Under the pieces are notes generated by a model that made no database searches, was not told the origin of the DNA, and was given only the letters and a program-made list of their open reading frames with translations. A program made the position numbers and the translations under genes. Below, piece by piece: positions 29,309 to 41,547 of a stretch of DNA of 64,000 bases (positions are counted from its first letter, which is position 1; each line of letters starts with the position of its first letter). This DNA is from Pseudomonas protegens. Lineage in GTDB: Bacteria; Pseudomonadota; Gammaproteobacteria; Pseudomonadales; Pseudomonadaceae. The stretch is taken from assembly GCF_013407925.2 (NCBI RefSeq), contig NZ_CP060201.1:1054001-1118000 (forward strand), given 5' to 3'.

Positions 29309-31921
29309 TTAGCGCTTGTCTTCGACCTTCCAGGTGCCACCGTCGTAGAACGCGCGCCAGCCGGTCGGCTTGCCATCAACCTCGGTCTGCACGTACTGCT
29401 CCTTGGTCTTGCGGCTATAGCGCACCACGGCCGGACGACCGTCCGGGTCCTTTTTCGGCGCTTCGCAAAGGAAGTGGTACTTCGGATCAATTTCGTCCTT
29501 GTGCGGGATCAGCTCCAGCACCAGCGGCGCCCGGGTTTCACGGTTTTTCGGGAACTGGCTGGCGGCCAGGAACAAGCCCGAAGCACCATCGCGCAGGATG
29601 TAAGTGTCGTTGACCTTTTCGCACTTGAGCTCAGGCATCTTCACCGGATCCATCTTCGGCGGCGCCGCATCACCGCTTTTCAGCAGCTTGCGGGTGTTCT
29701 TGCAAGTGGCGTTGGTGCAACCGAAGAACTTGCCGAAACGGCCGGTCTTGAGCTGCATCTCGCTGCCGCACTTGTCGCACTCTAGGCTCGGCCCCTCATA
29801 GCCCTTGATCCGGTAGCTGCCTTCTTCGATCTCGTAGCCGGCACAATCCGGGTTGTTGCCGCAGATGTGCAGCTTGCGCTTTTCATCCAGCAGGTACGCA
29901 TCCATTGCCGTGCTGCAGATCGGGCAACGGTGCTTGCCGCGCAGGACCAGGGATTCCGATTCGCCCTCGTCATCGGCGGCGATCTCGTCGCCCGGCACCA
30001 GGTTGACGGTGGCCTTGCAGCGTTCCTTCGGAGGCAGGCTGTAGCCCGAACAACCCAGGAACACGCCGGTGGAAGCGGTACGAATCTGCATCGGCCGACC
30101 GCAGGTCAGGCACGGAATGTCGGTCATCACCGGCTGGTTGGCACGCATGCCGCTTTCGGCGCCTTCGGCCACTTCGAGCTTCTTCTTGAAGTCGCCGTAG
30201 AACTCGTCGAGGACGTTCTTCCAGTCGCGCTCGCCCTGGGCCACGTCATCGAGGTTCTCTTCCATGCCGGCGGTGAAGCCGTAGTCCATGAGGTTGGAGA
30301 AGCTTTCGGAGAGACGCTCGGTGACGATGTCACCCATCTTTTCCGAATAGAAGCGACGGTTGTGCAGGGTTACGTAGCCGCGATCCTGAATGGTGGAAAT
30401 GATCGCCGCATAGGTCGAAGGACGACCGATGCCGCGTTTTTCCATTTCCTTCACCAGGCTGGCTTCGGAGTAGCGCGCCGGCGGCTTGGTGAAGTGCTGG
30501 CTTGGGTCGAGCTTGATCAGCTTCAGCACTTCGCCCTGCGCCATGTCTGGCAGCACATCGTCATCACCTGGCTTGCTGATCTGCGGCATGACCCGGGTGT
30601 AGCCGTCGAACTTGAGGATACGGCCCTTGGCACGCAGCTCGAAGTCGCCAGCGGCCACGCTGACGGTAGTGGACAGGTATTGCGCCGGCAGCATCTGGCA
30701 GGCAACGAACTGGCGCCAGATCAGCTCGTAGAGCCGCTCAGCGTCACGTTCCATGCCCGACAGCTTGCTTGGATGGGTGTTCACGTCGGACGGACGAATC
30801 GCTTCGTGCGCCTCCTGGGCCCCTTCCTTGCTGCTGTAGACGTTGGGCGAGGCCGGCAGGTACTTGTTGCCGAACTCGTCTTCGATATAGGTCCGCGCCA
30901 TCGCCACGGCATCAGCCGAGAGGTTGGTGGAGTCGGTACGCATGTAGGTGATGTAGCCAGCTTCATACAGACGCTGGGCCATCATCATGGTCTTCTTCAC
31001 CCCGAAGCCCAGGCGGTTGCTCGCGGCCTGCTGCAGGGTGGAGGTAATAAATGGCGCCGACGGCTTGCTGCTAGTGGGCTTGTCTTCACGCTTGGCGACG
31101 CTGTAGGCCGAGGCCTTGAGCTTTTCCAGGGCAGCCATGGCCTGGGTTTCATTGAGCGGCTTGAAGGCTTCACCGTTCTCGCGAGCCACTTCAAAGCGCA
31201 CCTTCGAGCCCTTGGCGGTGCCCAGGTCCGCGTGGACTTCCCAGTACTCTTCCGGAATGAAGGCGCGAATCTCACGCTCGCGCTCCACCACCAGCTTCAC
31301 CGCTACCGACTGCACACGACCGGCGGACAGGCCACGGGCAATCTTCGCCCACAGCAGCGGCGAGACCATGTAGCCCACCACGCGGTCAAGAAAGCGCCGA
31401 GCCTGCTGCGCGTTGACCCGATGAATGTCCAGCTCGCCGGGCTGGGAGAAGGCTTCCTGGATCGCCTTCTTGGTGATTTCGTTGAACACCACGCGCTTGT
31501 AGCGGCTGTCGTCACCGCCGATGGCTTCGCGCAGGTGCCAGGCGATGGCTTCCCCTTCGCGGTCCAAGTCCGTTGCCAGATAGATGGTGTCGGCATCCTT
31601 GGCAAGGCGGCGCAGCTCTTCGATGACCTTTTCCTTGCCAGGCAGGATTTCGTACTTGGCTTTCCAGCCGTGCTCGGGGTCGACGCCCATGCGCGACACC
31701 AGCTGCTTGCGCGCTTTTTCCTTCGGCGACAGGGCCGGAGCTTCACCCGCAGCGGCCTTGCCACGCTTGGCGGCCGGATCTTTGGCGGCACTGGCCGAAC
31801 CGCTGGTGGGCAGGTCTCGGATATGGCCGATACTCGACTTCACCACGTATTGGTTGCCCAAGTACTTGTTGATGGTCTTGGCCTTAGCCGGGGATTCCAC
31901 AATGACCAGCGATTTGCCCAT
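29309..31921 (-). CDS. topA: DNA topoisomerase I
   Basis: Relaxes negative supercoils; type IA topoisomerase of 870 residues. The TOPRIM domain starts at once with [20 protein letters not shown] and includes [13 protein letters not shown]. The active-site Tyr326 is in [13 protein letters not shown]. The C-terminus carries three four-cysteine zinc modules ([49 protein letters not shown]). The start at 31921 gives the canonical [11 protein letters not shown]; a longer open frame upstream is non-coding. [13 protein letters not shown] insert near residue 50 is low-complexity. Confidence 0.98.
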   Translation of the reverse strand: MGKSLVIVESPAKAKTINKYLGNQYVVKSSIGHIRDLPTSGSASAAKDPAAKRGKAAAGEAPALSPKEKARKQLVSRMGVDPEHGWKAKYEILPGKEKVIEELRRLAKDADTIYLATDLDREGEAIAWHLREAIGGDDSRYKRVVFNEITKKAIQEAFSQPGELDIHRVNAQQARRFLDRVVGYMVSPLLWAKIARGLSAGRVQSVAVKLVVEREREIRAFIPEEYWEVHADLGTAKGSKVRFEVARENGEAFKPLNETQAMAALEKLKASAYSVAKREDKPTSSKPSAPFITSTLQQAASNRLGFGVKKTMMMAQRLYEAGYITYMRTDSTNLSADAVAMARTYIEDEFGNKYLPASPNVYSSKEGAQEAHEAIRPSDVNTHPSKLSGMERDAERLYELIWRQFVACQMLPAQYLSTTVSVAAGDFELRAKGRILKFDGYTRVMPQISKPGDDDVLPDMAQGEVLKLIKLDPSQHFTKPPARYSEASLVKEMEKRGIGRPSTYAAIISTIQDRGYVTLHNRRFYSEKMGDIVTERLSESFSNLMDYGFTAGMEENLDDVAQGERDWKNVLDEFYGDFKKKLEVAEGAESGMRANQPVMTDIPCLTCGRPMQIRTASTGVFLGCSGYSLPPKERCKATVNLVPGDEIAADDEGESESLVLRGKHRCPICSTAMDAYLLDEKRKLHICGNNPDCAGYEIEEGSYRIKGYEGPSLECDKCGSEMQLKTGRFGKFFGCTNATCKNTRKLLKSGDAAPPKMDPVKMPELKCEKVNDTYILRDGASGLFLAASQFPKNRETRAPLVLELIPHKDEIDPKYHFLCEAPKKDPDGRPAVVRYSRKTKEQYVQTEVDGKPTGWRAFYDGGTWKVEDKR

Positions 31922-32035
31922 GGATCGGAAAATTCCTGAATTCGAGAAGAGAAAGGCGGTTGGCGCCTGACGCGGCCCCGCTATATATAGTGGCAACAAG
32001 GTGAGGTCAAGCGCAGGGTACTGCGCGACCGGCAC

Positions 32036-32272
32036 TTATGCCGGTGAAAAAAGACTGGGTTCGGCCTGCACCAAAGCAAAGCGTGGGACCTGCTCGCCGT
32101 CAACTTCGACCGACTCCAGGAACATGCTCAAGGGGCGCACCCAAAAACCGTAATCCCCATACAGGGCTTGGTAGAACACCACTTCTTCTTCCGTTTCCGA
32201 GTGCCGCGCCACGCTGAAAACGCGGTACTGCGGCCCCTTGTAATGCTGATAGAGCCCGGGTTGTAACTGCAT
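32036..32272 (-). CDS. DUF1653 domain protein
   Basis: A 78-residue soluble protein built on the DUF1653 pattern: LQPGLYQHYKGPQYRVFSVARHSETEEEVV, then YQALYGDYGFWVRPLSMF. The family folds as a small beta barrel of unknown role. The ATG at 32272 follows GAGGG on the minus strand; the longer frame has no better site. It is just upstream of topA and downstream of the fadA terminator. Confidence 0.88.
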   Translation of the reverse strand: MQLQPGLYQHYKGPQYRVFSVARHSETEEEVVFYQALYGDYGFWVRPLSMFLESVEVDGEQVPRFALVQAEPSLFSPA

Positions 32273-32330
32273 GCTCTGGCCCTCGTGCAATTCTTTTCAA
32301 AATAAAAACAAACACATCTTCAGAAAAACA

Positions 32331-32353
32331 AAAACCGGGGCACAGGGCCCCGG
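32331..32353 (-). terminator. Terminator downstream of fadA
   Basis: CCGGGGC (32335-32341) pairs with GCCCCGG (32347-32353). On the minus strand the stem is followed by TTTTTGTTTTTC, so it ends the fadBA transcript. Confidence 0.88.
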
Positions 32354-32371
32354 CTTCCATCCACCCAACGC

Positions 32372-33562
<1,191 letters not shown>

Positions 33563-33575
33563 CTAGTGTGGGCGC

Positions 33576-35723
<2,148 letters not shown>

Positions 35724-35948
35724 CAACTGATCTCCACGATATGGAAGCTGAACAGTACACGTCGGACGCTGACTTCTGGCTTGGCACTAACGTCTCCGTC
35801 GATGCTAACGCCAATCCGCCAGGCACACCCGCCAACGCGATAGTCGGGATTCTGTACAGAGCTGCCTGCGATGCAAACGCTCATTTCATACGCCCGTTTG
35901 ATTTGGGTACGCCACATTCAGGGAAAATCCGACAATTGTCAATCGTAC

Positions 35949-35961
35949 AAAACACGGTTTG
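35949..35961. promoter_or_regulatory. PsrA-like operator upstream of fadBA
   Basis: AAAAC-ACG-GTTTG matches the PsrA motif except for its first base. It lies just upstream of a minus-strand TTGACA (35937-35942), the best -35 candidate for fadB. PsrA control of fadBA is established in P. aeruginosa; its use here is inferred. Confidence 0.55.
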
Positions 35962-36156
35962 AAACGCGACTTTGCGGTCACTGCACTGCTCCCCGGACGA
36001 TCAACACGGCACTGCATTCAAGGCCATTCATAGGATCAATATTTAGAAAAATCGCCCTAAATCCCCCGGCCTCCAAGAGCAAGCACGACTAAGCTGGGGA
36101 TATATCTGAAGAAATGACCAGAAAACATTTATCGAATATCGCCACGACCCAGACAG

Positions 36157-36179
36157 CAAAAAGCCACCCGAAGGTGGCT
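36157..36179 (-). terminator. Terminator of the 36281-36718 gene
   Basis: AGCCACC (36162-36168) and GGTGGCT (36173-36179) around a TTCG tetraloop on the minus strand, followed there by TTTTTGC. Confidence 0.85.
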
Positions 36180-36211
36180 CCAACCCGATTACCGGCCTGC
36201 CTGGCCATCCC

Positions 36212-36235
36212 GCCCGATGCTGAGTCGGGCTTTTT
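36212..36235 (+). terminator. Plus-strand terminator without an obvious gene
   Basis: GCCCGA (36212-36217) pairs with TCGGGC (36225-36230) and TTTTT follows (36231-36235). No plus-strand gene lies between 25457 and this point except as antisense frames, so an unannotated transcript may end here. Confidence 0.65.
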
Positions 36236-36280
36236 ATTGCCCAGCGCACAGGCCCACCCTGGGCGCTCTCTTCCAAGGCT

Positions 36281-36718
36281 TCAGGCCAAGGCCTTGAGCA
36301 CCGAGGCGATACTTTCCAGGACACTGACCTCGCCACGCTCGTTCCAGTACAGCGCTATCAACTGCTTGTCCGCCTCAACCTTGAACACCCCGGACGGCAA
36401 TGTTTGCAGGTGCTTGAGCAGCGACTCGTCGACACAGGGCTCGCGCCACTGGTTGACCCAGCAACCGGGGGCTGTCTGCCAGTAGCTCCAGCAGGCCGAT
36501 TGCGCGCTGCGCCGCGGGCGGTGGTACTGCGGGCACGGATTGGGAGGTTCCTGACCCAGCCAGTGCGGCCACTCCTGAGGCGCCAGTTGCATGGCCAGGC
36601 CCATGCGTCGCGCCTCCATGCGCAAGGCGATCAGGCCGCTTTGGCGGCGCGAAGGACGCAACCACGCCAGCGGACTCAGAACCACCGCAAGGATTGACAC
36701 CACTATCCAGACCGTCAT
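36281..36718 (-). CDS. Conserved hypothetical membrane-anchored protein (PA3015-type)
   Basis: A 145-residue protein with one N-terminal TM helix (VWIVVSILAVVLSPLAWL, residues 3-20) and a cytosolic or periplasmic remainder rich in Trp, Pro and Gln (EWPHWLGQEPPNPCPQYHRP). Four cysteines are scattered in residues 61-95. The C-terminus resembles a small strand-helix module (FKVEADKQLIALYWNERGEVSVLESI). I do not recognise a named domain. It is the conserved small gene between fadB and the universal stress gene in pseudomonads. It is divergent from that gene across 101 bp. Confidence 0.7.
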   Translation of the reverse strand: MTVWIVVSILAVVLSPLAWLRPSRRQSGLIALRMEARRMGLAMQLAPQEWPHWLGQEPPNPCPQYHRPRRSAQSACWSYWQTAPGCWVNQWREPCVDESLLKHLQTLPSGVFKVEADKQLIALYWNERGEVSVLESIASVLKALA

Positions 36719-36819
36719 ATCAGTACTCTCGATTTTTTGATGAGCGGGGCCTGGGCGAAACCAACCCGCTTGAAAGCAGCCATACTTGAAGCTATTGCAA
36801 TCCTCAGGAGGAGCACCTC

Positions 36820-37257
36820 ATGTCCTACCACCATATTCTGGTCGCCGTAGATCTAACCGAAGAGTGCGATCCTGTTATCCACCGCGCTCGCGAGCTGTCG
36901 GTGAGCAATGGGGCCAAGCTGTCCCTGGTGCATATCGTCGAGCCCATGGCCATGGCCTTCGGCGGTGATGTCCCCATGGATCTTTCGCAACTGCAACAGC
37001 AACAGTTCGACCAGGCCAGGGAGCGCCTGGACCGGCTGATCCACAAGTATCCGGAGCTGACCAAGGAATACAGTCACCTGACCTATGGACAACCGCGCCA
37101 GGAAATTCACCATCTGGCCAAGGAACAGGAATGCGACCTGATCGTGGTCGGCAGCCATGGCCGCCACGGCCTGGCGCTGTTGCTGGGCTCCACCGCCAAT
37201 GACGTTCTCCACGGCGCGCCTTGTGACGTGCTGGCGGTGCACCTGGTCAAGCGCTGA
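36820..37257 (+). CDS. Universal stress protein (UspA family)
   Basis: A 145-residue cytosolic UspA-fold protein. It starts HHILVAVDLTEECDPVIHRA and has the nucleotide-binding motif GSHGRHGLALLLGSTANDVL (G-2x-G-9x-G-(S/T)), so it probably binds ATP. The middle helix (DLSQLQQQQFDQARERLDRL) is typical. A strong AGGAGGAG (36806-36813) precedes the ATG. Members respond to stationary phase, anaerobiosis or other stress; the specific trigger is not visible. It is monocistronic, ending at the terminator at 37301. Confidence 0.93.
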   Translation: MSYHHILVAVDLTEECDPVIHRARELSVSNGAKLSLVHIVEPMAMAFGGDVPMDLSQLQQQQFDQARERLDRLIHKYPELTKEYSHLTYGQPRQEIHHLAKEQECDLIVVGSHGRHGLALLLGSTANDVLHGAPCDVLAVHLVKR

Positions 37258-37300
37258 ATACACCCCTCCGGCCGCCAGCACGCCAGCGGCCTCGACAAAA

Positions 37301-37327
37301 AGCCCGACTCTGAAGTCGGGCTTTTTC
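37301..37327. terminator. Bidirectional terminator between usp and uup
   Basis: AGCCCGACT (37301-37309) pairs with AGTCGGGCT (37314-37322) around CTGA, with A-run before and T-run after. Confidence 0.93.
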
Positions 37328-37343
37328 ATTACTCAGCGATCAT

Positions 37344-39266
37344 TCAGGCATCCAGCTCGGCCCAGCGCTCGACCATCTGCTCCAGCTCGGCATTCAACTG
37401 CTCCAGCCGGGCGATGACCGCGGCGGTTTCCGCCACCGGACGCTGATAGAAACCGGCATCGGCCATTTCCGCCTCGACCCCGGCAATCTGCTGTTCCATC
37501 GCTTCGATCTGTCCCGGCAACGCCTCAAGCTCGCGCTGCAGCTTGTAGCTGAGCTTCTTCTTCGCCGCCGGAGCCTCCTGCACCGGGGCCGGGGCCGCGG
37601 CTTGCACCGGCGCAACCACGGCTGAATTCAGCTCGGCCTTGCCGGACTTGTTCTCGGTCACGCCCAGCAACCGTGGCGAACCGCCCTGACGCAACCAATC
37701 CTGATAACCGCCAACGTATTCACGAACCTTGCCTTCGCCTTCAAACACCAGGGTGCTGGTCACCACGTTGTCGAGGAAAGCCCGGTCGTGGCTGACCATC
37801 AGTACCGTGCCCTGGAAGGTCAGCAGCACTTCTTCCAGCAGTTCGAGGGTTTCCACATCCAGGTCGTTGGTCGGTTCGTCGAGCACCAGCAGGTTGGCCG
37901 GCTTGCTGAACAGCTTGGCCAGCAACAGACGGGCACGCTCACCGCCAGACAACGCCTTGACCGGCGTGCGAGCACGTTGCGGGCTGAACAGGAAGTCACC
38001 GAGGTAGCTCAGCACGTGACGGCTCTGGCCATCGATCTCGATAAAGTCGCGACCCTCGGCGACGTTGTCGATCACGGTCTTTTCCAGGTCCAACTGGTGG
38101 CGCAACTGGTCGAAGTAGGCCACGTCGATCCGTGTGCCCTCCTCCACCTTGCCGCTGCTGGGCACCAGGCCACCGAGCATCAGCTTGAGCAAGGTGGTCT
38201 TGCCGGTGCCGTTGGCGCCCAAGAGGCCGATGCGGTCGCCGCGCTGCAGGACCATGGAGAAGTCCTTGACCAGGAACGGACCACCCGGGTGAGCGAAGCT
38301 GACGTTCTCCAGCACCATCACCTGCTTGCCGGACTTGTCGGCGGTTTCCAGCTGGATATTGGCCTTGCCGGTACGCTCGCGACGCTCGCTGCGCTCCACG
38401 CGCAGCGCCTTGAGCGCCCGCACGCGGCCTTCGTTACGGGTGCGCCGGGCCTTGATGCCCTGGCGAATCCACACCTCTTCCTGGGCCAGGCGCTTGTCGA
38501 ACAGCGCGTTGGCGGTTTCTTCCGCCGCCAGCATGGCTTCCTTGTGCACCAGGAAGCTGGCGTAGTCGCCGTTCCAGTCGATCAGGCCGCCGCGGTCCAG
38601 TTCGAGGATGCGCGTGGCCAGGTTCTGCAGGAAGGAACGGTCGTGGGTAATAAAGAGCACCGCGCCCTGGAAATCCTTCAGCGCCTCTTCCAGCCAGGCA
38701 ATGGCGCCGATGTCCAGGTGGTTGGTCGGTTCGTCGAGCAGCAGCAGATCCGGCTCGGACACCAGGGCCTGGGCCAGCAATACGCGACGACGCCAGCCGC
38801 CGGACAACTCGGCGAGGGTCTTGTCGGCCGGCAGCTGCAGACGGCTCAGGGTGCTGTCCACCAGTTGCTGCAGGCGCCAGCCGTCACGGGCTTCGAGATC
38901 GTGCTGGACGTGCATCAGCTTTTCCAGATCGGCGTCGGTGACGATGTTCTGGCTCAGGTGGTGGTACTGGGCCAGCAGCTCGCCGACACCGTCCAGGCCC
39001 TGGGCAACCACGTCGAACACGGTCCGCTCGTCGGCCACCGGCAATTCCTGGGGCAACTCGCCGATCTTCAGACCGGGTGCGCGCCATACAGAGCCGTCAT
39101 CGGGCTTCTGATCGCCCTTGACCAGCTTCATCATGCTGGATTTGCCAGTACCGTTACGGCCGATGATGCACACCCGCTCACCACGGGCGATCTGCCAGGA
39201 CACCTTGTCCAACAACGGCATGGCGCCGAAAGCAAGGGACACATCGCTGAATTTGAGCAGGGTCAT
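37344..39266 (-). CDS. uup: ABC-F family ATPase Uup-like
   Basis: Soluble ABC-F protein of 640 residues with two nucleotide-binding domains and no TM helices. Domain 1: IGRNGTGKSSM, LSGGWRRRVLLAQALV, LLLDEPTNHLDI. Domain 2: LGANGTGKTTL, LSGGERARLLLAKLF, LVLDEPTNDLDV. The interdomain linker and a C-terminal coiled coil (KLSYKLQRELEALPGQIEAM onward) fit Uup, which acts on ribosomes and affects precise transposon excision. The start is the ATG at 39266 with GGAG upstream; the longer frame adds nine unlikely residues. Confidence 0.93.
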   Translation of the reverse strand: MTLLKFSDVSLAFGAMPLLDKVSWQIARGERVCIIGRNGTGKSSMMKLVKGDQKPDDGSVWRAPGLKIGELPQELPVADERTVFDVVAQGLDGVGELLAQYHHLSQNIVTDADLEKLMHVQHDLEARDGWRLQQLVDSTLSRLQLPADKTLAELSGGWRRRVLLAQALVSEPDLLLLDEPTNHLDIGAIAWLEEALKDFQGAVLFITHDRSFLQNLATRILELDRGGLIDWNGDYASFLVHKEAMLAAEETANALFDKRLAQEEVWIRQGIKARRTRNEGRVRALKALRVERSERRERTGKANIQLETADKSGKQVMVLENVSFAHPGGPFLVKDFSMVLQRGDRIGLLGANGTGKTTLLKLMLGGLVPSSGKVEEGTRIDVAYFDQLRHQLDLEKTVIDNVAEGRDFIEIDGQSRHVLSYLGDFLFSPQRARTPVKALSGGERARLLLAKLFSKPANLLVLDEPTNDLDVETLELLEEVLLTFQGTVLMVSHDRAFLDNVVTSTLVFEGEGKVREYVGGYQDWLRQGGSPRLLGVTENKSGKAELNSAVVAPVQAAAPAPVQEAPAAKKKLSYKLQRELEALPGQIEAMEQQIAGVEAEMADAGFYQRPVAETAAVIARLEQLNAELEQMVERWAELDA

Positions 39267-39479
39267 GTTCTTCTCCAAAAACCGGGCGCGCATTCTACCT
39301 GACTTGAGCCCGCAGAAGGCCGGCTATTTCGCCGCCGGCCACCCCCGAGGCACTTTTGTTGCCAACTGATGCCGAGGGTTCGGCAAAGCTTTCACCGGTT
39401 GCTGGCAAAAGGCTAAGCTAGTGAGCAATCAGTGTTGGCCTTGTCGGCACTTGTCATGATTTCTCTGCCCGGATGTCTC

Positions 39480-41408
39480 ATGCGCAGTCGCCTTTTCAGT
39501 GTTTTATCTTGCCTGCTTCTCACCGCCGCAGCCGTCCACTCCGCCCAGGCGGCAGACCTGACTCTACAACGCCAGTATTACGATGAAGCCAAGCGCGCCC
39601 TGGCCAAGGGTGATTCCGGTCCCTACTTCCGTTACGCCGATGCACTGCGCGACTACCCGCTGGAACCCTACCTGGCCTACGACGAACTGACCGCCCGGCT
39701 GAAATCCGCCAGCAACGCCGAGATCGAGAAATTCCTCGCCGAACATGGCGATCTGCCCCAGGCCAACTGGATGAAACTGCGCTGGTTGCGCTGGTTGGCC
39801 GAACGTGGCGATTGGGCGACCTTCACCCAGTACTACGACCCAAAACTCAATTTCACCGAGCTGGACTGCCTCAACGGCCAGTACCAGCTGGGACACAATC
39901 TCAAGGCCGAAGGCTACGCCGCCACCGAAAAGCTCTGGCTGACCGGCAAATCCCAACCGGCCGCTTGTGACGCCTTGTTCGCGCAATGGGCCGCTGAAGG
40001 CCAGCTGACCGAACAAAAACGCTGGCAACGGGCCAAACTGGCGGCCGAAGCCCGCAACTATCCTCTGGCCAACAGCCTGGTGAAGAGCATGACCACCCTG
40101 GCGCCCCAGGGCCGCTTGCTGGTGGACGTGGCGCAAAAACCCGAACTACTGAGCCAGCCCTCGCGCTTCCTGCCGGCCGACGAGGCCATGTCCGACGTGG
40201 TCGGCCTGGGTCTGCGCCGACTGGCACGCCAGGATCCGGACAAGGCCATGGCCCTGCTGGACGGCTATGCCAGCAGCATGCACTTCTCCCGTGACGAAAA
40301 AGTGGCGATTGCCCGCGAAATCGGCCTGACCCTGGCCCGCCGCTTCGACAGCCGCGCCCTGGACGTGATGACCAAGTACGACCCGGAGCTGCGCGACAAC
40401 ACCGTCTCCGAATGGCGCCTGCGCCTGCTGTTGCGCCTGGCACGCTGGGAGGATGCCTATCAGTTGACCCGCAAGCTGCCTCAGGACCTGGCCACCACCA
40501 ACCGCTGGCGCTACTGGCAGGCTCGCAGCCTGGAACTGGCCCAGCCGCAAAACCCTCAGGCCCAGGTGCTGTTCAAGGGACTGGCCCGGGAGCGGGACTT
40601 CTACGGCTTCCTCGCCGCCGATCACGCCAAGGCCCCCTATCAGCTGAACAACCAACCGCTGATGCTGAGCCAGGCGGTGATCAATAAAGTTCGCAATACC
40701 CCGGGTGTGCGTCGTGCCCTGGAATTTCATGCCCGGGGCCAGATCGTCGACGGTCGCCGCGAGTGGTACCACGTCAGCCGGCACTTCAACCGTGACGAAA
40801 TGGTGGCCCAGGCCAGGCTGGCCTACGACCTGAAGTGGTACTTCCCGGCCATCCGCACCATCAGCCAGGCCCAATACTGGGATGACCTGGACATCCGCTT
40901 CCCCATGGCTCACCGCGACACCCTGGTGCGCGAAGCCAAGGTCCGCGGCCTGCATTCGAGCTGGGTGTTCGCCATCACCCGCCAGGAAAGCGCCTTCATG
41001 GACGACGCCCGCTCCCACGTCGGCGCCAGCGGCCTGATGCAACTGATGCCCGGCACCGCCAAGGAAACCGCGCGCAAGTTCAGCATCCCCCTGGCCTCGC
41101 CCCAGCAAGTGCTGGACCCGGACAAGAACATCCAACTGGGCGCCGCCTACCTGAGCCAGGTGCATAGCCAGTTCAACGGCAACCGGGTGCTGGCATCTGC
41201 CGCCTATAACGCGGGCCCTGGACGGGTGCGCCAATGGCTCAAGGGCGCCGACCACCTGAGTTTCGATGTCTGGGTGGAAAGCATTCCTTTCGACGAAACC
41301 CGCCAGTATGTGCAGAACGTGCTGTCGTACTCGGTGATCTATGGCCAGAAGCTCAACTCACCGCAGCCGCTGGTGGACTGGCATGAGCGCTACTTCGACG
41401 ACCAGTGA
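39480..41408 (+). CDS. slt: Soluble lytic murein transglycosylase Slt
   Basis: Periplasmic enzyme that cleaves glycan strands to 1,6-anhydromuropeptides, substrates for the recycling enzyme NagZ also encoded in this window. The 642 residues comprise a signal peptide (RLFSVLSCLLLTAAAVHSAQ, cleaved near AQA-A), a long alpha-helical doughnut (about 28-440), a linker, and the SLT catalytic domain. The catalytic Glu503 is in ITRQESAFMDDARSHVGASG, followed by LMQLMPGTAKETAR and SAAYNAGPGRVRQWL. I start at 39480 because the signal peptide begins there. Confidence 0.96.
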   Translation: MRSRLFSVLSCLLLTAAAVHSAQAADLTLQRQYYDEAKRALAKGDSGPYFRYADALRDYPLEPYLAYDELTARLKSASNAEIEKFLAEHGDLPQANWMKLRWLRWLAERGDWATFTQYYDPKLNFTELDCLNGQYQLGHNLKAEGYAATEKLWLTGKSQPAACDALFAQWAAEGQLTEQKRWQRAKLAAEARNYPLANSLVKSMTTLAPQGRLLVDVAQKPELLSQPSRFLPADEAMSDVVGLGLRRLARQDPDKAMALLDGYASSMHFSRDEKVAIAREIGLTLARRFDSRALDVMTKYDPELRDNTVSEWRLRLLLRLARWEDAYQLTRKLPQDLATTNRWRYWQARSLELAQPQNPQAQVLFKGLARERDFYGFLAADHAKAPYQLNNQPLMLSQAVINKVRNTPGVRRALEFHARGQIVDGRREWYHVSRHFNRDEMVAQARLAYDLKWYFPAIRTISQAQYWDDLDIRFPMAHRDTLVREAKVRGLHSSWVFAITRQESAFMDDARSHVGASGLMQLMPGTAKETARKFSIPLASPQQVLDPDKNIQLGAAYLSQVHSQFNGNRVLASAAYNAGPGRVRQWLKGADHLSFDVWVESIPFDETRQYVQNVLSYSVIYGQKLNSPQPLVDWHERYFDDQ

Positions 41409-41424
41409 AACCCGGCACTCCACG

Positions 41425-41449
41425 AGCCCGCAGCGATGCGGGCTTTTTA
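41425..41449 (+). terminator. Terminator of slt
   Basis: AGCCCGCA (41425-41432) pairs with TGCGGGCT (41437-41444) around GCGA, then TTTTT. Confidence 0.9.
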
Positions 41450-41471
41450 TTGGGCCCTCGCCTAGGGCAGA

Positions 41472-41547
41472 AGCTGGCTTGCCAGCGACCAAGTCTTCGC
41501 GCTCGGCGCCAGGCTGATGGGCGCTTTCGCCGGCAAGCCGGCTCCTA
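41472..41547. repeat. Inverted REP pair overlapping the ABC transporter stop codon
   Basis: AGCTGGCTTGCCAGCGA at 41472-41488 and TCGCCGGCAAGCCGGCTCCT at 41527-41546 form a REP doublet. The last bases (CTA, 41545-41547) are the complement of the TAG stop of the ABC transporter gene on the minus strand. Confidence 0.85.

Larger units (their letters stand above)
35724..36280. other. 557-bp intergenic stretch upstream of fadB
   Basis: It holds the fadB leader and promoter region, a PsrA-like site (35949-35961), a minus-strand TTGACA-like -35 (35937-35942), a minus-strand terminator (36157-36179) for the small gene at 36281-36718, and a plus-strand hairpin with a T-run (36212-36235) that has no plus-strand gene upstream of it. 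The short open frames here show no coding character. Confidence 0.7.

Noticed and set aside
29867..31939. A 690-codon plus-strand open frame opposite topA
   Set aside because: Antisense shadow; topA motifs are complete on the minus strand.
35741..36110. Short plus-strand open frames upstream of fadB
   Set aside because: They lack ribosome-binding sites and overlap regulatory sequence; no coding pattern.
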